Position numbers and translations under genes: made by a program. Under the pieces are notes generated by a model. It worked only from the letters and a program-made list of their open reading frames with translations. It searched no databases and was not told where the DNA came from. Below, piece by piece: positions 1 through 8,887 of a stretch of 23,299 nucleotides of DNA (positions are counted from its first letter, which is position 1; the number at the start of each line of letters is the position of its first letter). This DNA comes from Stephanodiscus triporus (Eukaryota; Bacillariophyta; Thalassiosirophyceae; Thalassiosirales; Thalassiosiraceae): the NCBI GenBank assembly GCA_036939755.1, contig JALLAZ010000532.1:1-23299 (forward strand), read 5' to 3'.

Positions 1-740
1 TTTCGAAACGTTACTGTACCGTAGAAAAGTGATCCAGCTAGGATCAAAACCAGTCTCATATGGTAACACGGCAAGGGAGCTACAGTGGACAAAACACCGG
101 GAAATGAAAAAAGGACAAGTAAGCCAAAACAGAGATATTCTCCAACAGATCAATCTACACCAAAACCACCAAAGCGCCACTAAAAAAAATCAATGAGAGA
201 GATACAGTCAGCATCAGGAGCTTCAAAACGTTATCACGATCCAGTTGGGATATCAATCAGAAAGGAAAAAAAACTAGTACCTGCTGTACCAAGCTGTCAG
301 TTTTGTAAGAATAGTATACCTCACAATAGATGGCATGTAATCAATAAAGGAAAGGGAAAGGGAGGGGGAAAGGATACGATGTTAAGCAGATACATATTTT
401 CCATGCCAAATTGGCACTATTTCAGATGATGAGTTTGAGTGAAGTCATCTAATAATGCTGAAATCAAGCAAAACAGATCAGCCTGGATACAATTGATGCA
501 CCAGGGATTGGGAAAAGGAGCTGAAATGGGAACACAAGGAGGAGTAGGTGTGAATGGTTTACTGATTTTTACTCACTATGAAAATCTATGTTGGTGATTT
601 GAGGATAGATTGCCCAAACAGGACCAACAGGAAGGCTGGAGTAGTCTTCTTGAGCATGCTTAGTGGTTTGGTTAGGGTGAGTTCAGCAGTACCCCATGTT
701 AATTTCCGAAAATACCGTTTTGACCAGACTAGTGACTGAC

Positions 741-866
741 TTAGCTGTATCATGACTGAATTAGCGGTATCATGACTGAATATTGTGACTGAATTAGCGG
801 TATCATGACTGAATTTTGTGACTGAATTAGCGGTATCATGACTGAAATAGTGGTATCATGACTGAA
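741..866 (+). repeat. Short tandem/interspersed repeat array, five 20-nt units
   Basis: Five copies of a 20-nt unit with consensus TTAGCGGTATCATGACTGAA lie at 741-760, 761-780, 794-813, 827-846 and 847-866. Copies 2, 3 and 4 are identical; copies 1 and 5 differ by one or two bases. Copies 2/3 and 3/4 are separated by 13-nt segments that end in the same TGTGACTGAA (781-793 and 814-826), so part of the array can be read as a 33-nt higher-order unit. The spacers are far too short and too similar for a CRISPR array. No coding role is visible. Confidence 0.9.
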
Positions 867-1353
867 CTTTATTATATGAAGCTAGTAGAAGGGAAATACT
901 TCTATGACCAAAATACTCCATGACGGAAATACTACTAATTCTGTTTGCCCCTCTAGGTACTAGGTGCCTAGGTTACCCGCATCCCCTGTCTGTGTTGGGT
1001 GTCAACAGCAACCATTCCCACTTCCATTTGCTGTGGGAATGACTTGGGGTGATTCACACTTTACTATCCCCTCTTTCTTTTCCGCCTTCTTTTTCTCCTT
1101 CTCTTTTGCCCCCTTTTGTGAAACTCACATGCCTGCGAGAGAGGGATAATCCCAGCTCCACTCAAAATTATGAATGCCAAAAAAATGCTTATGTGTGATT
1201 TTGTTAGACCAGTATGGTTTCCAAGAGATGGTATCTGCCTTTGCACTGTCTTTTTTTACCTTAAGCTGACAATTCGTGATTCGTATTTGCCGAAAAAAGG
1301 GTGATTTTGTTGCCGATACACATACAAAATGACAGCATTTTTATTTGCGGACT

Positions 1354-1382
1354 GTATCAGTAAAGTCAAAATCCACTGATAC
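1354..1382. repeat. Inverted repeat, 8-bp perfect stem
   Basis: GTATCAGT at 1354-1361 and ACTGATAC at 1375-1382 are exact reverse complements separated by 13 nt. They could form a hairpin in DNA or RNA. I see no associated gene and attach no function. Confidence 0.5.
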
Positions 1383-1639
1383 GCATTTTGCATTATTTTT
1401 GGCACCGATATGATCCGCAGACACTAAATTTTGTCGACTTTCTGCCACTGTTTGCCAAGTAGTACTGTTCTTTTACATACACCATCCGCCAGAATCCCTT
1501 CCGCCTGGCCCCTTGTTTTGCCACTCTTATGGTCTGCACACCAATGTTGCCTCTCTGCTATGGTACCATACTGTCGACACCGCAGCAGCTGTTGCCACTA
1601 CCACCTCCGCCACCATTGCCACCATCGCCATTGCAATTG

Positions 1640-1900
1640 CCGCCACCGCCTTCATTGACGTCGTCCGCCACCTTCCACCACCACCGCCTCCCCCACCCCC
1701 ACTCCACTGCCATCGCCAACGCCGCCGACCGCCGCGCATGTTGTTGATTGTTGCTTGTCCCCGCTGTTGCCAGCCACTGCCGTCGCTGCCTTCATTGTCA
1801 TCCGCCACCTCCCACTGCCGCCTCCCCCACGACCCCACTGCCGTCGCCGACCGCCGCCGCAAGTTGTTGATTGTTGCTTGTCCCTGCTGTTGCCGGCCGC
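1640..1900. repeat. Imperfect tandem duplication in CCACCGCCG-rich low-complexity DNA
   Basis: Two related copies, each about 120-140 nt, follow one another. Both start near a GCCTTCATTG block (1648 and 1788), run through a CCGCCTCCCCCAC tract and end with TTGTTGATTGTTGCTTGTCC (1741 and 1864). The offset shifts from 140 to 123 nt, so there are internal indels. Long open frames cross this stretch in several frames on both strands, as expected of stop-poor triplet repeats, so I do not call any of them genes. Confidence 0.7.
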
Positions 1901-2264
1901 CGCCACTGTCGCTGTTGCTGCTGCTGCCACCCCCGCCGCCCCTGTTTCCGTTGCTGCCTCTGCACTTCACCTGCAGGTCGGGCGGCTCCAGCATAGAACG
2001 GTGACGGGGCGCCAAGTCCATCTTGGTTGGTTGTTGGACAAGATGGGAGGTGTCTATTTTAGTGATATTTTACTTAACAGATAATCTAATGTAGTCGTAT
2101 TTGCGATCTGGCAAAGTGCACGCGACGCCGCAAATCACGCAGATTTTTACACACAAAAAAACGCAAAAGATGCCATCTGAGTGACACTGTTCTGGAATGT
2201 TCGTTTGCAAATTCGATCGGTCTAACGAATTGTTCTGCACTTTGAGATACTACACAAAATAATC

Positions 2265-2635
2265 ATGGCGACGTCGGCCAAATCGCCAAGAGCCGGCAGC
2301 GGCGACGGGGGGAGGATCCGCGGCCGGCCGAAAACCGCCGCCGAGGAACGGCGACGACTGCGCGAATCGCGCGGCGGCGGCGTTCGGGGCAAGGGCGGCG
2401 GGGGCAAGAAGAGTGCCGACAGGGTGCCGAGGTCGTCGTCGTCGGGGCGCCGCAATCCTAAGTCGTCGGGCGGGCGGCAAGCCGTGGCCGCGTCGTCGTA
2501 CGCGCCGAAGGCGGGGAGGAGGGGCCGCGGCGTCGGCGGCGTCGGGCCGAAGGCTGCCGGTCGAGGAGGGGGGGGCGGCGCGCGGGCGGGGCGATATCGG
2601 ATGAGGCTGCCGGGGGGAGGCGACGGCGGCCTCGG

Positions 2636-2670
<35 letters not shown>

Positions 2671-5022
2671 GCCGCGGCAGTGACGAGCTCCCCCCCTGGT
2701 GGCAAGTCGCCGAATCGCGGGATGACGGACCTCCTCGCGCGACGACCCCGCCGGCGTCGATCCCCCCGGCGTCGTCTTCGTCTTCGTTGCCGCCGGAGGG
2801 GGTGCTCCGACGCATCGACGACGAGCTGCGCTCCTTCGCCGCCTACGTGGGCTTGACGGGATCCGAGCGCGACGCGCGCGCGGCCTTCGTGGAGCACGTC
2901 GCCGACCTCTGCCGACGGCAGTTCTCGGGGGACGGCGCGGGGGGGGGAGGGGGGAAGGGGGGGGTCGCGTCGTCGACGACGATTTCGAAGTCGAAGTCGT
3001 CGTCGCCCGCGAGGTACTACTACGACGATGCCAAGCGGGGATGGAAGAGGGAGGGGGGGGATTCGGCCGCGACCACGACGACGGTGACGAAGACTACGAC
3101 GACCTCGGTGCGAGTTGTGCCCTTCGGGTCGTTCGCGACCCCGGAGGTTTGCACGTTCGAGAGCGACGTGGACATGTGCCTATGGGGGGTCGTCGACGGC
3201 GAATTTTCCACGTCGCCATCGTCCACGAGTTTCGCCGCCGCGACCGCTGCCGCCGCCAATGTGACCAACTACCATGACGATGAAGATGAGGACGACGACG
3301 ATAATGATTGCCGCGGTGGTGGGGGCGGAGGCGACGGATGTCCTCTGTTGACGGAATCGGCGCTGCTGCGCACCATGGATGCCATTCAGTCTGCCGCCGT
3401 CGGTGATTGCGGTGGTAGCGATTCGGCATGGGCGACGTCGGCGCTGGCGCCGGCCTCCGCCGTTGGTCAGAATAGTAGTAATCCCACCGCGACCGCCCTC
3501 GTTGGCGTCCCTACCGACCCGATTGGCACCGACGACGATCATTTGAAGAGGAAAGATAGACCACAGGAACCGCAGCAGCAGCGACGGAAGCAACGAAGAA
3601 AGAGCGGTGCGATCGATGGCGACTTATTCTTCATCGATCGTGTGGGCGACCAAGCTGCCACTGCCATGAACGAGAGGCAAGGTGTGGCCGTAGAGATTGT
3701 CGACTTAAGTAACGACGACAACGCTGTCGCCACCACCTCAACAACTTCCAATATGGAAGGAGACAATTATGTCGAACGAAATGCTCTCGCATCCATGTAT
3801 AATAAGCTCGATCATGCAAACTCCGATTGGGGGGAGGTTATATCTGAAGAAAGTACGACGAGTGCTGCGGCAAAAGGTGCCTCTGCTATTGCTTCTGTTG
3901 CCGTCACCTCTTTCTCGACGGAGGACTTTCAATTTGTAATTGACGAAAAAGGCGTGAAGGAGCTTGGCGGGGATGAAAACGACAGGGAAAAGGTGGTTGC
4001 GGCAATAGGTTTACCAAAGTCTGCTACTTGTGACGCACCAGCAGCAGTTAGTAAGGCTGATTCGGAGCATCCAGAAGGAGGAGTGGCCTCCTCCTCCTCC
4101 TCCTCAAATGTTGCTGCGATCGTCGAAAAATCTCAACAAGGCATTGTTGATATTAATGATGACAGAAGCGATGATGATGACAACGATGACGACGACGTTA
4201 TTATTGTTGACAGAGACAGCAAAGATGACGATGATGACGACGATAGTGCGGACAAGTTATCTTCATACTACCAACGTCGTGATCAATTCGTTCCTACCAC
4301 CAGGAGCCAAAATGATTGTCGAAGGGATGTGACAGTACGAGCTCCAACTTCATCTTCAGTCGTTCTCCTAGATCATGATGATTCATCTGAGGAACAGGAA
4401 TATCTGGGACGCGACAGCAGTGACAGCAGCGACACCGACACTGACATCGAATTACGTTCGCGCTCCAAGACGATTACTCCAAAACAATCGATGGAGGTAT
4501 TGGAGTTATCCCTCACATCTAACAAAAATAGCGATACGGACTCACGGCCGCATCAGCCAGCTGTAGTGGGTCCAAGGGGAAAGGCCAGGACGCGCGTCAT
4601 ATCTGCACTCCTGGGCTTGACACGACAACTGCGCATGAACAGCAAATTCACCCACACGATCGAATGTAGGACGAAGGCCCGCGTGCCGATCATTAATTGC
4701 AGCACGCGACTGGGCTTCGAGGGCGACATCGCCATCGGGGGACATAACGGCGTTGATACGAGCATGTATGCGATGTCCCAGGTGAACCGCTTCCGCAGGT
4801 GGGTTGTGTGCGTTTATTTATTGGAACCCCGTTCTGCACAGCATTACGCACTTTTTGTATCATTTATCAAAAGCTGATGTATTTTTTGCTTCTAGTTTTT
4901 CGCCGGTTGTTTTGCTGCTGAAGGTAGTAATGGCCCAACAAGGTCTTGATAAACCATTCACTGGAGGTCTGGGTTCGTACAAGCTCTACGTTCTTGTTGC
5001 ATATCATGTAAGTATGGAATTC

Positions 5023-5053
<31 letters not shown>

Positions 5054-5869
5054 TTGCTGCTGAAAATATTCAGTCGACATTGCTGGATAGTTTGTATTAC
5101 TATCACTGCTCACCAGATACATTGTTCCTTTTCGTCAAACCCTACATCATGTTCTCAGATTGAACGTCACATCGCAAATGGAGGCCGCGATCGTCCATCG
5201 GAAATATTGTTAAGGTACTGAAACTGACTTATGATTTCCGTTTTGTCTTGAAACAATTCAAGACTCATCTATGTCGTGCTCTCATCGTCCAAATGAAGTC
5301 TCCTCGTTCGGTATGGGTGCAAAGGAACAAATCACGGGGAAGCCACTACTGATCTTGAGAAGATTCGTGATAGGGATGACGTGCTTCGTTGTGATGGCGG
5401 AGTGGTTGAATTGACTCCCGTCTTTCGCTTAAGTGACTGTGTCGACATGTTTCGAGAGTGCCATGATCGAATTCTGAAGGTATATAGTGATGACGACACT
5501 GTCAAAACATCCTACCTAAGTAGCATAATCGACTGTTTTCGTCTCAGGGAGGCACGCGAAACAAGTGATCGACGATCAAAGATGAGTAATGATTTAAGTC
5601 GCCCACCCATAGCGCGCAAAGATCCGGAGAAGGTGAATGGCAGCAGAAAGGTAGGCACATTGTTCTCCAAAAGTGATGTGCGAAAAGATCTGAAGCGAGG
5701 ACCAAGAGGTAGTATCATCCCGAAAATGCGCCCCGACCTGGCGGCTAAGAATTCTCTTAAAAACAATTATGGGGAGATCATCCAGCGTGCAATGAAAAAT
5801 AGAAAGAATAAGAAGAAGCAGAAAAGGGATGCACCGTTGAAGAAATTGGCATCAAGACACTCCATTTGA
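2265..5869 (+). CDS. Non-canonical poly(A) polymerase, Trf4/PAPD5-like
   Basis: Probable nuclear nucleotidyltransferase that adds short 3' tails to RNA (the TRAMP-type role is known for the family, inferred here). I model four exons: 2265-4798, 4896-5007, 5159-5214 and 5299-5869, all GT-AG, giving 1090 aa. The ATG has a good context (ATCATGG). The N-terminus is Gly/Ser/Arg-rich with an AT-hook-like RGRPK near residue 19 and a polyserine run. A helical segment (about 187-225) precedes the nucleotidyltransferase motif: Gly288-Ser289 and Asp301/Asp303 in ESDVDM. The third catalytic Asp is residue 821 in GFEGDIAI. Between them lies an acidic, Ser/Asp-rich insertion of about 500 residues. The junctions then restore the family's central and PAP-associated region (GGLGSYKLYVLVAYH, then LLVRYG) across exons 2-4. 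The C-terminus is basic (KNRKNKKKQKR). The gene converges on the next one, 152 bp away. Confidence 0.88.
2636..2665 (+). repeat. GTC trinucleotide repeat coding polyserine
   Basis: An almost pure run of GTC/TCG triplets lies inside the first exon of the poly(A) polymerase gene and encodes about ten serines in the disordered N-terminal region. Similar but shorter TCG clusters recur around 2430, 2490 and 2995. Length polymorphism is expected. Confidence 0.85.
5023..5054 (+). repeat. ATT trinucleotide microsatellite in an intron
   Basis: About ten ATT units lie in the second intron (5008-5158) of the poly(A) polymerase gene, shortly after the GTAAGT donor. The expansion helps explain why this intron, at 151 nt, is the longest I can place in the window. 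Confidence 0.9.
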
Positions 5870-6021
5870 GATCGACATCTGGATACAAAAACAAATGATC
5901 TGCCTTTCCACTAACTATCTAGAGAACTTCTTAGAATGGCCCAATATATTTTCCAATGAAGTTCTAATGCATTGATTTTTTTACTATCTAGTTCGTCATG
6001 CATTTAGAATCATCTTCTTCC

Positions 6022-7159
6022 CTAATCCACATCGACTTCAGAATCCTCCACATTTTCTTCGAAGTCGGCGCTGTCTTCGTCATTGGCAAAATCCTCACCA
6101 TCGAGTTCGTCCTCGATGCCCGCGACGTCAATCTCAGTCTCCTCTGAAGTGCATTTTGAAGTACCGCACATCGTACAATCGACAGAAAGGAAGGTCCATG
6201 GGAAGATGCCATGGCTGAGTTCTCCAGGGTATGGGAGGCCATAGTATTCGCAGAAAGTCGACCAAGAATTGTACTTCTTCACGCTAGAGCAGCATTGTTG
6301 GCGAGCAGTGTAGCAAAAGCTACCACTGGGATAGGGAGAACCGTTTAAGCACTCGTTTCGGCCAGATCTGTTCTTCCTTGTCGGCTTCCTTGTCGGCTTC
6401 CTTGTCGGCTTCCTTGTCGGCTTCATCGTTGGCTTCTTTGTGATAATCTTGTTGTCTCCACCTCCATCAGTCATGCCGTTTACTTGATCCTGACACAATG
6501 TCATCAAGTAACTTAGTTCACTGGTCGTGACTGGGATCTGATCAGGGCACTGCTGTTCAATCTTGTCGTTTATTGACCCCTCACAAATGTGATATGCAAC
6601 TTCGCGGCAGGTCTGCAAATAGTTTTGATCTCGCGCCGTGGAATATCCATCGCAAACATTTGCGTATACGATCATAGAGGCTGCCGTTTCACCGAGATCA
6701 ATGCACTGACTGGAATCGTCGTCAAGACACTGCTTTTCGATCTCAGCGACCCGCGGCTCGACACCGAAATCGCGTGCACACTCGTTGTATGCCTGAACCT
6801 TCCAGCTGCCTGTGTTGGCGGGGTAAAGCTCATTTTTCATCTCATCTGCGCTCGCTGAAAGATCCCATACGTTGTCGCAGTTGCCGTAGAAGGGGGCACT
6901 TGCCCACAAACTGTTGACTGATTTCTCTCCAGCTTGCGTCCCAGATTGACAGCAGTCGTACTGTGCAGTGCAGTCCACCTGTTCGAAATAAAAAGGAGAC
7001 AAAGGATAGCGGCCATGAGAGCCAATGAATTTCGAAGGCACGTACGACAGAAGAACGCAGTCTTACTCCAGCAGATCCGCGGATGACAGGCCCATCAAGA
7101 GCATGCACGCCAGAGGTGAAAGCCAAGGCCAAGATCGTCGATTTGAGAAGAAAGTGCAT
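6022..7159 (-). CDS. Secreted Cys-rich protein with KPTR-repeat linker
   Basis: Unrecognised extracellular or cell-wall-associated protein of 349 aa. Two exons: 7159-7067 (31 codons) and 6978-6022, with an 88-nt intron (GTAAGA...CAG) in phase 0. Exon 1 is a signal peptide: a Lys near the start, a hydrophobic core ILALAFTSG and likely cleavage after Ala20 (VHA/LD). The mature protein has a Cys-rich N-terminal half (first motif VDCTAQYDCC), a Lys/Pro/Thr/Arg linker made of four exact 12-nt repeats (6376-6423), a second Cys-rich module (CYTARQQCC ... MCGTSKC) and a strongly acidic tail rich in Glu/Asp. No membrane anchor is visible at the C-terminus. Diatom surface proteins often use Lys-Pro-Thr linkers, so a frustule or matrix role is plausible but inferred. 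A start at the ATG in the intron would lose the signal peptide, so I reject it. Confidence 0.75.
6376..6423 (-). repeat. Four exact 12-nt tandem repeats coding Lys-Pro-Thr-Arg
   Basis: The plus strand reads CCTTGTCGGCTT four times without a mismatch. On the coding strand it gives four KPTR units in the linker of the secreted protein. The identity of synonymous positions points to recent expansion or homogenisation by slippage. Confidence 0.95.
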
Positions 7160-7213
7160 CCTGATGTTTGACGATGGTAGGTGTTGCTATCGATGATGTT
7201 TGTTACTCGTCGT

Positions 7214-7367
7214 AATGATTATGACGTCTCGGTAATTGCAATCGTACGGTAACGCGAACTCCACTCTACTCCGGAAAATCTCTCCTTAAAATGATTTTGA
7301 GGTCTCTGTAATTGCACTCGAATGGGACCACACTAGAGAGTATGGTACGTACTCCGGAAAATCTCTC
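7214..7367. repeat. Tandem duplication upstream of the secreted-protein gene
   Basis: Copy A (7214-7284) and copy B (7290-7367) share AATGATTNTGA, a GTCTCNGTAATTGCANTCG block (7226 and 7302) and the exact 18-mer TACTCCGGAAAATCTCTC (7267-7284 and 7350-7367). The offset changes from 76 to 83 nt, so one copy carries a small indel. The unit lies 55-210 bp upstream of the start codon at 7159, a position where duplicated regulatory sites would sit. Confidence 0.8.
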
Positions 7368-7486
7368 GGATGATGATACCATATGGTCGTATCGTACGTT
7401 GCGGGTGTGGGGGAATCGTGCGATCTGTTTATGATAAAAGGGTGCCAATTTTGGTTAGTGCACGCACCCCTCCTTTTTCACAAAGT

Positions 7487-8526
7487 TATCTCCTTGTTGG
7501 TCAGGGTCGATATAGCGCCCATAAGTTTAGTCTATTTTAAACACTAATAACCCCATCATATTGACCCCCCCCGTCAATTCTGACATCACCATCGTGTTCC
7601 CCGCACCCGATTTAGTCTGTAGATACCATAATTTTTGACCGAGTAATTGCGTCCGACAGCACCACCATTGTGTTTTCCAAAAAAACCCAGTGACCCTAAC
7701 TCGACCATGAGTAGTGTCACGACTACTCCCTCAATTCTCCCTCCCGGCGCCCCCCCCTGCTCCCCCTAATCGCCAACACCCATGAGACGGGAACGCTGGC
7801 GTCGGAAATGTCAAATCCGTCCGGCGGGCCGAGCGGCGTCCATCGTTTCGTCGTCGACGTGTCGTCGTCGCACATCGTCGTCGACGCGACGCGCAATAAG
7901 TAGTCATATTAATAGTAATAATTAATATTTTTTCTAGTTTTAACGACGCAGACCCACCGCATATTATGTTAGTTGATTGTTGTATTCTTAATTGCCGGGA
8001 GTGGGGCACCATAGCGGCCGTATGACGTGACCGGCCGCCATGGTCGATTTCTTCTATTCCGATTTACCCTATTTTTGTTAGTATTTTTATCTAGGCACAC
8101 AACCCACAACTCCCCCAAACCCAAGTCCGACCACATTCCAGCCACCTATCCAACCGAATATCTCCGCCAATATTCGGCGGATGAGGACATTTGAAGTCAC
8201 TATCCTCTGCGCATGTATGGTGGGCAGACAGCGGTGCCGTGTGGTGGCACATATCTACTACCATGGGGTCGGCGAAAAATTGCGAAGCAGCAAAACACGA
8301 AAAAAACTAACATTTTACGCTAACAAAATCAGTAGACAGGCTGTAGCTCGGCGAATACCTGGCCGATTATGGAAAATGGGGTACCATATTGACCCCCGCG
8401 TTATTCCCGACACTAACGCAGTCTTACTTTTCCTTGGGGGGTCATTTTTCAGACCTTTTAGGGTGCTCTAAGTACGCCTACTTAAGGGCGCCATAGTGAC
8501 CCTAACACCTGACCAACAAGGAGATA
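7487..8526. mobile_element. Candidate non-autonomous DNA transposon with imperfect terminal inverted repeats
   Basis: The left end (7487-7526) begins TATCTCCTTGTTGGTCAGG and continues GGTCGATATAGCGCCCATAAGT. The right end (8480-8526), read as reverse complement, begins with the same 19 bases, then has seven extra bases and GGTCACTATGGCGCCCTTAAGT. The pair therefore forms inverted repeats of about 40-47 nt around 1.04 kb. Inward of both ends, a TGACCCCCC tract appears in inverted orientation, which suggests the repeats extend further imperfectly. No transposase or other coding sequence is present. Both ends abut TA, but I cannot prove a target-site duplication. A third, related segment (about 7690-7711, AGTGACCCTAAC) suggests nesting. 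Confidence 0.6.
8154..8181. repeat. Two overlapping, mutually exclusive inverted repeats
   Basis: CCGAATAT (8154-8161) pairs with ATATTCGG (8170-8177), and TCCGCC (8163-8168) pairs with GGCGGA (8176-8181). The two stems share bases, so only one can form at a time. They lie within the transposon-like element and are probably part of its internal structure. Confidence 0.5.
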
Positions 8527-8706
8527 GACAATGCCTTACAATATCTAAGAGGGTGTGAGGTCGGAATTTGTGATATTTAGAAATCAAGCTGCCAATTGAG
8601 GTCAAACGTACAGTACGGTACCGTCCGTCCGTCGGACACAATTTTTTTCTTACCATTCCCACGTACGAACTGTTTTTTTCTTCCACGCGTAATTTAGAGG
8701 TAGAGT

Positions 8707-8727
8707 AGAGAGAGAGAGAGAGAGAGA
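8707..8727. repeat. GA dinucleotide microsatellite
   Basis: An uninterrupted run of about ten AG units lies upstream of the ABC transporter gene. It may be part of its promoter or 5' UTR, but nothing in the sequence shows this. Confidence 0.9.
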
Positions 8728-8887
8728 CTCACGTGAATTTTCTCGAATGGTGTAGATTAGGTAGAGTAGTACTACCTAGCATAGGTACATCTGCGCTTCC
8801 CTGCCTCTTCCTCCCTCCACTTTAGAGTGCCGAAGGCACATCATATTATTCCTCGATGTTTGAATAGAGAGAATACTGAGTGTGGTA

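Larger units (their letters stand above)
1..2264. other. Gene-free region with repeats and low-complexity DNA
   Basis: I find no supportable gene here. The open frames are short or consist of triplet-repeat translations with no domain-like sequence. The stretch holds a 20-nt repeat array (741-866), an 8-bp inverted repeat (arms 1354-1361 and 1375-1382, 13-nt loop) and a CCACCGCCG-rich imperfect duplication (about 1640-1900). The last 200 bases before the ATG at 2265 would carry the promoter and 5' UTR of the poly(A) polymerase gene; I recognise no core promoter motif. Confidence 0.6.
7160..8887. other. Gene-free region with promoter-proximal duplication and transposon-like element
   Basis: No coding region is supportable in these 1.7 kb. 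The part next to 7160 is the 5' flank of the secreted-protein gene on the minus strand and holds a tandem duplication (7214-7367). A transposon-like element occupies 7487-8526. A GA microsatellite (8707-8727) lies about 160 bp upstream of the ABC transporter ATG. Confidence 0.6.

Noticed and set aside
741..866. CRISPR-like array
   Set aside because: Repeats are 20 nt, spacers are absent or 13 nt and derived from the repeat itself, and the genome is eukaryotic.
1513..2084. Several overlapping open frames on both strands (75-164 codons) in the CCACCGCCG-rich region
   Set aside because: They translate to homopolymer-like His, Pro, Arg or Gly runs in every frame, have no domain and coincide with an imperfect duplication. 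Stop-poor triplet repeats explain them.
2222..2897. Two long minus-strand open frames (197 and 215 codons) opposite the first exon of the poly(A) polymerase
   Set aside because: They are antisense shadows of GC-rich, triplet-biased coding sequence; they read as Arg/Pro/Asp runs, while the plus strand has family motifs.
7016..7041. Start of the secreted protein at the ATG in the intron (7041)
   Set aside because: It would give a protein without signal peptide, whereas splicing exon 1 (7159-7067) to 6978 in phase 0 adds a clear one with canonical GT-AG ends.
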